A DNA stretch of 9,746 bases from Planctomycetota bacterium (GTDB taxonomy: Bacteria; Planctomycetota; Planctomycetia; Gemmatales; Gemmataceae): assembly GCA_018970845.1 (NCBI GenBank), contig JAGWVO010000117.1:1-9746 (forward strand). Direction: 5' to 3'. Below, piece after piece: positions 1 to 7,138 of the stretch. The notes beneath the pieces were generated by a model. It did no database searches. It saw only the letters and a list, made by a program, of their open reading frames with translations, and was not told the DNA's origin. Within the stretch, counting starts at the first letter, position 1. Each line of letters opens with the position of its first letter. Position numbers and translations under genes: made by a program.

Positions 1-260
1 TCTCGGGCGGCACCCATGGCCTCGTCGTCGGCCATGTCTCCCCCGAGGCCTACAAGGGCGGCCCGATCGGCGTGGTCAGGGACGGGGACACGATCACCAT
101 CGATGCCGAGGCCAAGCGCCTCGATGTGCACCTCGCCCCGGCGGAACTTGAGGCCAGGCTCAAGGCCTGGAAGGCGCCGGCCCTGAAGGCCGATTCCGGC
201 GTGCTGCTGAAGTACGCCCGCACGGTGGGCAGCGCCTCCGAAGGCGCGATCACCTGCTAA
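1..260 (+). CDS. ilvD: Dihydroxy-acid dehydratase, C-terminal part (5' end outside window)
   Basis: The reading frame is open from base 3 to the TAA at 258-260 and gives the last 85 residues. It begins with SGGTHGLVVGHVSPEA and continues with GGPIGVV, an IDAEAKRLDV segment and the end LLKYARTVGSASEGAITC. This is the highly conserved C-terminal barrel of IlvD/Edd-family dehydratases. IlvD is a cytoplasmic iron-sulfur enzyme that dehydrates 2,3-dihydroxy acids to 2-keto acids, the third step of valine and isoleucine synthesis. The Ser of the SGGTHG motif at the window edge is likely the conserved serine that acts as catalytic base in this family. The cluster-binding cysteines lie upstream and cannot be seen. 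IlvD is favoured over phosphogluconate dehydratase (Edd) because of the LxKYARxVxSAS..GA ending, which is typical of IlvD. The gene ends 105 bases before ettA and seems to be a separate unit. Confidence 0.93.
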   Translation, partial: SGGTHGLVVGHVSPEAYKGGPIGVVRDGDTITIDAEAKRLDVHLAPAELEARLKAWKAPALKADSGVLLKYARTVGSASEGAITC

Positions 261-281
261 GGCCGGCCTTGAGCCCGACGC

Positions 282-310
282 GGGCCGCACCGCTTTCCGC
301 GGCGCGGCCC
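282..310 (+). terminator. GC-rich hairpin after ilvD (terminator-like, no U tract)
   Basis: GGGCCGC (282-288) pairs with GCGGCCC (304-310). Inside it CCGC (290-293) pairs with GCGG (299-302) around a TTTCC loop, leaving one A/C mismatch at 289/303. The structure lies 21 bases after the ilvD stop, where a terminator would be expected. No T-run follows (the next bases are CGCCCTG), so it is not a canonical intrinsic terminator. It might instead be a 3'-end protecting hairpin, or a near-palindromic operator, because it occupies the -35 zone of the promoter candidate at 316-324. Confidence 0.4.
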
Positions 311-315
311 CGCCC

Positions 316-324
316 TGTTACAAT
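316..324 (+). promoter_or_regulatory. Extended -10 promoter candidate for ettA
   Basis: The sequence TGTTACAAT fits an extended -10 element (TGn followed by TACAAT, one mismatch from TATAAT). It stands out in very GC-rich surroundings and lies 41 bases before the ettA start, which gives a leader of roughly 35 bases. There is no recognisable -35 box 16-18 bases upstream, where the hairpin at 282-310 lies. Extended -10 promoters often tolerate a weak -35. The assignment assumes a sigma70-like housekeeping factor. Confidence 0.35.
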
Positions 325-365
325 CATGTCATCAGGACTTCGGTTCCCAAGGGTATTCCCGCGCC

Positions 366-2030
<1,665 letters not shown>

Positions 2031-2051
2031 GAGCCGGCAACGGAGCGGCCC

Positions 2052-2738
2052 ATGCTCGAACTGCGAAACGCCGTCAGGCACTACCACCAGGGAACGCGCA
2101 TTGTCGAGGCGGTCCGCGGCGTGAGCCTCACGGTTGAAAAGGGCGAGTTCGTGTCGATCATGGGCCCAAGCGGATCGGGCAAGTCGACCATCATGCACCT
2201 CATGGCCGGGCTCGACTCCCCCACCTCGGGCCAGGCGCTGTTCATGGGCAGGGACCTCGCCTCCATGCGGGATCGCGAGCGGGCCATCCTGCGTCGCACA
2301 AGGCTGGCCGTGGTCTTCCAGTTCTTCAACCTTGTTCCAACCCTCCTGGCATCGGACAATGTCGCCCTTCCCCTGCTCCTGGGAGGCACCCCCCGGCCGG
2401 TCGCTCGCAGGAAAGCCGGGGAGGCCCTCGCGCGCGTCGGACTGGCCGATCGGGCCGGCCACTATCCAGACGAGATGTCCGGCGGCGAAATGCAGCGCGT
2501 GGCCATGGCGCGGGCCCTCGTCCTCGATGCCGAGGCCATCCTCTGCGACGAACCGACCGGCAACCTCGATTCCGCCAGCAGCGCCCAGGTCCTCGACCTG
2601 CTGCGATCCCTCGCGGACGACGGATCGCGCGCCGTTGTCATGGTCACCCACGATGCGGCGGCCGGGGCGCGCGGCGACCGACTGGTGCGGATACGCGACG
2701 GCAGGATCGAATCGATCGAGCATCCATCGAGAGCCTGA
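2052..2738 (+). CDS. ABC transporter ATP-binding protein, LolD/YbbA/MacB type
   Basis: A 228-residue single nucleotide-binding domain, the normal length for the LolD/YbbA/MacB-NBD group. It powers the membrane permease encoded directly downstream. Visible motifs: Walker A GPSGSGKST (38-46), Q-loop VFQFFNLVPTL (Q90), which is characteristic of this group, signature MSGGEMQRVAMARAL (142-156, with Met-Ser-Gly-Gly-Glu in place of LSGGQ), Walker B AILCDEPTGNLDS with catalytic E167, and H-loop H200 in VTHD. A GGAG (2042-2045) sits 6 bases before the ATG. It follows ettA by 21 bases and precedes the permease by 14, so all three could be co-transcribed. YbbA is the best functional comparison because the partner permease has ten predicted helices. 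LolD would need LolC/E-sized partners and MacB would carry its own permease domain; neither is seen. The substrate cannot be told from the sequence. Confidence 0.93.
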   Translation: MLELRNAVRHYHQGTRIVEAVRGVSLTVEKGEFVSIMGPSGSGKSTIMHLMAGLDSPTSGQALFMGRDLASMRDRERAILRRTRLAVVFQFFNLVPTLLASDNVALPLLLGGTPRPVARRKAGEALARVGLADRAGHYPDEMSGGEMQRVAMARALVLDAEAILCDEPTGNLDSASSAQVLDLLRSLADDGSRAVVMVTHDAAAGARGDRLVRIRDGRIESIEHPSRA

Positions 2739-2752
2739 GGGAGGCCGCCTTC

Positions 2753-5332
2753 ATGTTTTCCCTCTGGCGATCCCTGGGAGTCGGCTACCTTCGCCGCAGG
2801 CCTCTCCGTTCGGTTCTCGTGGCCTTCTCGATCGCCCTGGGCGTCGCCACCTTGGTCGCCACCCAGTCCCTCCGCCGCGGCATCGTTCAAGGCAAGCGGG
2901 ATCCGTTCTCCCTGGGCGAACTGATCATCACGAACGGCCGGGCGGGAATTCCATCCACGCTTGAAAACAGGATACGCGAAGCGAACATACCGGGAATTGA
3001 ATCGATTCATCCCCTGGTTATCGGCAGGGCGTTGGCTGAAACATCCCCGCCACGCTCGGTGATGATCGTCGCGATGGATGTCGGGGATGCCGACCCCGCC
3101 CGCTCCCTGGCTGGCGAAGGGTTGGAAGTGCGGCTCGCGGCTTCAGCCGATGGAATTTTGGGACTCTTGTCAGGCACGCCCGCCGTGGTGGGAAACGCGC
3201 TCGCTGAATCCGTCGCGGGGAAACCCTTCAACCTGCGGGTCGCTGGTCGCCGGATTCGCTGTTCGCCCGTCGGCCGGATCACCGCCACCGATCCTTCCCA
3301 CCGCCTGGCGGGCATCACCGATTCGCTTGTCGTCATTCCGCGGGCTCAGGCCTCGTCGCTTCTTTATCCCGACAAGCCGGGCACCTCCAGCCGGTTGGAT
3401 ATCCGGCTTGCCGAGGGCGCGATCGCCGGTGAAGTCACTGAGAGCTTAAGGAAACTGTCGGAAGGTTTGGCCCATGTCCGGACCACGGCTGAAGAGGAAA
3501 GCCTGGTAGGCGATGTGACCACGGGAATGGAACTGGGATTCACCATCGGGGGAATCGGTTCCTTGGTGGTCGGATTATTCCTCGTTTACAACGCCCTGGC
3601 CGTGAGCGTGGCCGAGCGCCGCAAGGACATGGGAATCTTCCGATCATGCGGCGCCACACGAGGCCAATTGGCCGGTTTGTTCCTCATCGAGGCAGGCATT
3701 CTGGGCCTGACGGGTTCCATCATCGGCATACCGCTGGGCATGGCCCTGGCCGCCGCCGTGAGCGGTCCCATGAGCCAGGCGCTGGGGGAGGCGTTGGGCC
3801 GCCCGCTCGTGGGCACGGCTTGGGCGGTGCATCCGGGTCTGGCCATTGCTGCGATTGTCGGTGGAGTCGGCACGGCGATCCTGGCGGCGTTGATTCCGGC
3901 CGTCGAGGCTTCCCGCGAGGAACCTGTTGAATCGCTCCGGCCCAATCCCGGCCGCGCCAGTTCCGCCCGCCTTTGGCTTCAGTTGGCCGCCGTCGTGACG
4001 CTGCTGGCTTTCATGGCCGCATTGGTTGGCCTCCGGCACCTGTTGCCGCCAAGGTGGGGTTCCTTCGGCGGCATGGCTGTTCTGCTGGTCGCGGCGTTGT
4101 TGGCCACTCCGCTCATCGCCCGCGTCGTGGGAAAACTGGCCGGATCGCTGGCCGCCCTGATCCCCGGGGTCGGCTTTCGGTTGGCGGTGGAAAACCTCGC
4201 GCGCGCCGGGGGCCGCACCGGACTGGTGGTCGCGGCGCTGGGTTCCACTGGCGCGCTCGTGGTTCAAACCTCGGGCTTTCTTCTCACCACGCAGTCGGCG
4301 GTCTTCAACTGGGTTGAAACGCGCGTCGGCGCCGACATGTTCATCACTTCGGGAAGCGCCTTTTCCAGCTATGTCAATTCCGTCAGCATGGACCCCAAGG
4401 TGATTTCCCGCGTCCGCGAACTGCTGGGAGGCGACTTGCGCGCCATCCTTGGCGCGCGCCTTTCGAGGGTCGATCACCAAGGCAACATCGTTTATCTCCT
4501 CGCCGCCGAGTTGGGCGACAACGACACGGGCGCGCCCGACCACCTGGATTTCGTGAGGGAAGCCCGCCGTGATCCGGAGACCTTTCGCCGGGGAGCAGCC
4601 CTGGCTTCCGACAATTTCGTGCTCAGGCAGGGGATCAGGCCGGGGGAATCGGTCACCCTGGCGGGGCCGGAGGGGCCCCTTTCGATCCCGATCCTGGGGA
4701 GCTACACCGACTACACCTGGAAGGACGGCACGATCGTTGTCGACCGGCGGTGGTACTCGTCGCACTTCAAGGACAACCAGATCGACATCATCGACATCTG
4801 GTTGCAGCCGTCGGCGGACCGCAACGCCTGCCTGGCCCGCCTGCGCGCGGGGCTTGATCCCGCCGACGGACTCTTCGTCATGCCGTGCGACACGCTTCTG
4901 GAGGAGGTGCGAAAGCAGTTGTTCCGCGTCAACAACCTGGCCTATGCCCAGCAGGCCATCCTCGGGCTGGTGGCCCTGCTGGGAGTCGTGACATCCCTGA
5001 CGATTTCGGTCCTGGAGAGGCGTCGGGAACTCGGACTGCTGAGGGCCGTCGGAGCCACGCGATTGCAGATCATGTCGAGTGTGCTTGCCGAGGCCATGCT
5101 CATGGGACTGGCGGGAGGAACGCTCGGACTGGCCGCGGGTTGGGCGCTTGAGTGGTATGCCTTGGAAGTCATGCTCTGGGACGAGGCCGGGTTCCGGTTT
5201 CCCCTGCTCTTTCCCTGGGTTCAGGCGCTCGCGATGCTGGGATCATCAGTGGCCTTGGCCACCCTCGTGGGCGTTTGGCCGGCTTGGCGGGCGGCCTGCC
5301 TCGAGATTCCCGAGGCTGTCGCGGCGGAATGA
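2753..5332 (+). CDS. ABC transporter permease, ten-helix FtsX/MacB family (YbbP-like)
   Basis: The 859-residue product is an inner-membrane permease with two repeated units. Hydrophobic segments are at about 18-40, 264-286, 306-334, 360-384, 407-426, 438-456, 488-511, 732-752, 775-800 and 820-842, which gives ten helices. Two large extracytoplasmic domains (about 41-260 and 512-730) match MacB_PCD-type domains in position and size. The two FtsX cores are recognisably duplicated: VAERRKDMGIFRSCGATRGQ (286-305) corresponds to VLERRRELGLLRAVGATRLQ (753-772). These are the cytoplasmic coupling helices that contact the ATPase. E. coli YbbP (about 800 residues) has the same plan, and its family is tied to removal of lipids or other hydrophobic compounds from the inner membrane; that role here is inferred. 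The start is supported by GGGAGG (2739-2744) 8 bases upstream. No membrane-fusion protein or outer-membrane channel is encoded alongside. The gene ends 10 bases short of the convergent minus-strand gene, leaving no room for a separate terminator. Confidence 0.93.
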   Translation: MFSLWRSLGVGYLRRRPLRSVLVAFSIALGVATLVATQSLRRGIVQGKRDPFSLGELIITNGRAGIPSTLENRIREANIPGIESIHPLVIGRALAETSPPRSVMIVAMDVGDADPARSLAGEGLEVRLAASADGILGLLSGTPAVVGNALAESVAGKPFNLRVAGRRIRCSPVGRITATDPSHRLAGITDSLVVIPRAQASSLLYPDKPGTSSRLDIRLAEGAIAGEVTESLRKLSEGLAHVRTTAEEESLVGDVTTGMELGFTIGGIGSLVVGLFLVYNALAVSVAERRKDMGIFRSCGATRGQLAGLFLIEAGILGLTGSIIGIPLGMALAAAVSGPMSQALGEALGRPLVGTAWAVHPGLAIAAIVGGVGTAILAALIPAVEASREEPVESLRPNPGRASSARLWLQLAAVVTLLAFMAALVGLRHLLPPRWGSFGGMAVLLVAALLATPLIARVVGKLAGSLAALIPGVGFRLAVENLARAGGRTGLVVAALGSTGALVVQTSGFLLTTQSAVFNWVETRVGADMFITSGSAFSSYVNSVSMDPKVISRVRELLGGDLRAILGARLSRVDHQGNIVYLLAAELGDNDTGAPDHLDFVREARRDPETFRRGAALASDNFVLRQGIRPGESVTLAGPEGPLSIPILGSYTDYTWKDGTIVVDRRWYSSHFKDNQIDIIDIWLQPSADRNACLARLRAGLDPADGLFVMPCDTLLEEVRKQLFRVNNLAYAQQAILGLVALLGVVTSLTISVLERRRELGLLRAVGATRLQIMSSVLAEAMLMGLAGGTLGLAAGWALEWYALEVMLWDEAGFRFPLLFPWVQALAMLGSSVALATLVGVWPAWRAACLEIPEAVAAE

Positions 5333-5342
5333 GTGGGTCTGG

Positions 5343-5669
5343 TCAAGACGAATGGCCGCGGCCACGATCTTCCGCCAGCCTTCGGCGAATCTCTTCTTCC
5401 TCATCCTCCCGGCGGGAGGCGTGCCGGTGCTGCACGATCTCCTCAATCACGGGGCCCAGCAGGATGGTTGCGCCAATCAGGGCCTTGGCCGCGTCGCCCT
5501 GCTTTGAATGGCCTTCTCCCAGCCAAATTCCAAGCTCCGGATCCGCAGCCAGGATATCGACGGCGCCCGGAACTCGTTCGGGGATGGGTGCCATGGCGAC
5601 TTGCTGAGAGGGATCCACCACATAGCTCACCTGCAGCAAGACCTCGGCAAAACGCGATTCATGTTCCAT
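5343..5669 (-). CDS. Hypothetical protein, 108 residues, charged C-terminus
   Basis: I do not recognise a family. The frame runs from ATG at 5669-5667 to TGA at 5345-5343. The region would otherwise be an unexplained gap, and the start has a good ribosome binding site (AGGGGGA, 7 bases upstream), which argues for a real gene. The predicted protein is soluble-looking, with mixed hydrophobic/acidic residues at 1-60, one short hydrophobic stretch (about 63-77, ALIGATILLGPVIEE) too acidic at its end to be a convincing membrane helix, and a very charged tail (86-106, rich in Arg and Glu) that could form a helix. There are no cysteines, so a zinc site is unlikely. It lies 43 bases downstream of the SDR on the same strand, so the two may share a transcript. 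It meets the permease gene tail to tail. A spurious GC-rich ORF remains possible. Confidence 0.6.
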   Translation of the reverse strand: MEHESRFAEVLLQVSYVVDPSQQVAMAPIPERVPGAVDILAADPELGIWLGEGHSKQGDAAKALIGATILLGPVIEEIVQHRHASRREDEEEEIRRRLAEDRGRGHSS

Positions 5670-5676
5670 GGCTGAA

Positions 5677-5683
5677 TCCCCCT
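5677..5683 (-). promoter_or_regulatory. Ribosome binding site for the 108-residue ORF
   Basis: Read on the minus strand this is AGGGGGA, a purine-rich Shine-Dalgarno-like core 7 bases before the ATG at 5669. It is the main sequence evidence that this otherwise unrecognised ORF is translated and that this ATG is its start. Confidence 0.5.
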
Positions 5684-5712
5684 GAATTCATCCTGCCCCA
5701 TGAATCAGCCGG

Positions 5713-6468
5713 TTACAACCCGCCAGCCCAAATCGACCGGCCGCCATCCACCGGCAGGCTGACCCCGGTGATGAAGCTGTTTTCCACCAAGGCCAGCACC
5801 GCCATCCCGACATCGTCGGGATTCCCTTCCTTGCGCACCAGGGTGGCGCCTATGGCTTCCTGCTTCTCATCCTCGGGCATGTCTGGAGGCAGCATGACGG
5901 GCCCGGGCTCAACCATGTTCACCCGAACCCTCGGATTTTGGCGGCCGAGTTCAACGGCAAGGGCCCGTGTGAATGCCGCGACAGCGCCTTTACTAGTGTG
6001 ATAAGCCAAATAGTCTGGGTAGGGCCGGCGAAGAGCCCAGTCGCCCACCGTCACAATGACTCCACCTTCCGGTTGGGCCACCATCCGGCGGCCGACCGAA
6101 AGACACGCCAGCGCCGTCGTCAGCGTGTTGGCCCGGAACTGCTCCAGGAACAGGCCGGCATCGGTTTCCGCAAGGGCATGCCTCCCCCAGCGGGAGGCGC
6201 AAGTCACCAAGGCATCAATTCGGCCATGGCGATCGATCAGGCGTCCAACAAGGTTTTCCGTTTGCCCCTCATCGGAAAGGTCGGCCTGCATCGCCTCGGC
6301 GGTTATTCCCTCCTGCCCCAGCAACCGCACCGAGTCCGCCGCCTCGGAAACCGACGACCGATAATGAAGGACAATGGCATAACCGGCTTTTCCCAAGGCC
6401 CTGGCGACGCCGAATCCCACCCTCTGTTTCCCTCCGCCGGTCACCAGCGCCACCCGGTTTGTTCCCAT
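5713..6468 (-). CDS. SDR-family oxidoreductase, pteridine reductase (PTR1/FolM)-like
   Basis: The 251-residue product is a classical-length short-chain dehydrogenase/reductase. It has a Rossmann start VALVTGGGKQRVGFG (6-20), HYRSS (35-39; basic/polar residues after the second strand suggest NADPH), QADLSD (61-66), VTCAS (88-92), FRANT (111-115), catalytic YHTSK (Y156, K160), a VEPGPV loop (187-192) and C-terminal FITGVSLPVDGGRSI (232-246). The residue usually occupied by catalytic Ser is Asp (D143 in VGDW), exactly 13 residues before Tyr156. This Asp-Tyr-Lys arrangement and the HYRSS..EA and QADLSD segments resemble pteridine reductases such as Leishmania PTR1 and E. coli FolM. A dihydrobiopterin/dihydrofolate-type substrate is therefore plausible but unproven; 3-oxoacyl-ACP reductase is less likely because the Ser is missing. 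The nucleotide loop is one residue longer than in PTR1 as I recall it. GGAG lies 8 bases before the ATG. It is the first gene of a two-gene minus-strand unit. Confidence 0.9.
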   Translation of the reverse strand: MGTNRVALVTGGGKQRVGFGVARALGKAGYAIVLHYRSSVSEAADSVRLLGQEGITAEAMQADLSDEGQTENLVGRLIDRHGRIDALVTCASRWGRHALAETDAGLFLEQFRANTLTTALACLSVGRRMVAQPEGGVIVTVGDWALRRPYPDYLAYHTSKGAVAAFTRALAVELGRQNPRVRVNMVEPGPVMLPPDMPEDEKQEAIGATLVRKEGNPDDVGMAVLALVENSFITGVSLPVDGGRSIWAGGL

Positions 6469-6551
6469 GTTCCTATCTCCCCCGTTGCCACCATGCAGGC
6501 CGGCCCGAATCCTGTATCATCAGCCTAGGATTGATCTTGGTAGGGAATCCG
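6469..6551. promoter_or_regulatory. Divergent intergenic region between the SDR and DUF2760 genes
   Basis: These 83 bases separate two divergent genes and must hold the start signals of both operons. A TATCAT at 6515-6520 is a possible plus-strand -10 box, about 32 bases before the DUF2760 start, but no matching -35 box is found at 16-18 bases. For the minus strand the ribosome binding site is the GGAG read from 6480 to 6477. For the plus strand it is AGGGA at 6542-6546. I see no clear inverted repeat that would mark an operator. Confidence 0.35.
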
Positions 6552-7133
6552 ATGGATGCATGGCAGATTGTCCTGATCACGGTGGCGGCCATCGCCAGTC
6601 TCAAGGTGTTGGTGGTTCTCGTTCTCGCGGGTTTCCGCTGGAACAGGGTATCAACCGCCCTTTGCGTGGCGTGGCACTCCCTCGTCACGGGGGGAACCGC
6701 CGAACGGTTGGCCAAGTCGGTGCATGAGGCCCCTGAAGCAGCGAAGCCAGCCAGGTCGGTGGAGCCATTGCGCTTTTTGGCAATCCTGCAACGCGATTCC
6801 CGATTGGTTGACCTTCTCTTGGAAGACCTTTCAGGCTGTGACGACGCCCAGGTCGGCTCGGCTGTCCGCCCTCTGCTGGCCAAGGCTCGCGCCTGCGTCC
6901 TCGACCACCTCAAGCTGGAGCCATGCCTGCCGGGGCAGGAAAATGACAAGGTGACCGTGCCCGCCGGTTTCGCGCCCGGTTCCATCACGCTCACCGGCCT
7001 GGTCACCGGCGTCCCGCCCTTCACCGGAACGCTCAAGCACCCCGGCTGGCGAGTGGCGGACTACACGCTGCCCGAACCGCTCAAGGGTGCCGATGGTTGG
7101 GTCATCGCGCCCGCCGAGGTCGAGGTCGGCTGA
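6552..7133 (+). CDS. DUF2760 domain protein, N-terminal membrane anchor
   Basis: The product has 193 residues. One hydrophobic segment (about 7-27) is followed by Arg-Trp-Asn-Arg, which suggests a single anchor with the rest in the cytoplasm. The part after residue 70 matches my memory of DUF2760: LRFLAILQRDSRLVDLLLED (73-92), DAQVGSAVR (98-106), a VTVPAGF strand (134-140), ITLTGLVTGVPPFTGTLKHPGWR (split here as ITLTGLVTG at 145-153 and HPGWR at 163-167) and the ending VIAPAEVEVG. The biochemical function of DUF2760 is unknown. Its genes are commonly found next to non-canonical Hsp70 genes, and here the Hsp70 starts only 5 bases later, so a physical or functional partnership is likely. The ATG at 6552 is preferred over an in-frame upstream ATG at 6459, which would overlap the divergent SDR start and add 31 atypical residues. 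AGGGA lies 5 bases upstream. Confidence 0.88.
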   Translation: MDAWQIVLITVAAIASLKVLVVLVLAGFRWNRVSTALCVAWHSLVTGGTAERLAKSVHEAPEAAKPARSVEPLRFLAILQRDSRLVDLLLEDLSGCDDAQVGSAVRPLLAKARACVLDHLKLEPCLPGQENDKVTVPAGFAPGSITLTGLVTGVPPFTGTLKHPGWRVADYTLPEPLKGADGWVIAPAEVEVG

Positions 7134-7138
7134 CATCC

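Noticed and set aside
3644..4765. Long minus-strand ORF of 373 codons opposite the permease gene
   Set aside because: It lies wholly within the permease on the other strand. The peptide is low-complexity, rich in Arg, Gln, Gly and His, and has no recognisable domain.
5353..5364. Perfect 12-base palindrome TGGCCGCGGCCA near the convergent gene ends
   Set aside because: It has no loop or T tract to act as a terminator and falls inside Arg/Gly codons of the 108-residue ORF. A palindrome this size is easily due to chance in GC-rich DNA.
6459..6551. In-frame upstream start that would lengthen the DUF2760 protein by 31 residues
   Set aside because: It would overlap the divergent SDR start codon, and the added residues come before the hydrophobic anchor and do not resemble the family. 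The ATG at 6552 has a ribosome binding site.
7097..7138. Upstream in-frame ATG that would lengthen the Hsp70 by 14 residues
   Set aside because: It starts inside the DUF2760 gene and adds an Arg/Gly-rich peptide that reads like an off-frame translation. The ATG at 7139 gives a normal distance to the GIDLGTTN motif.
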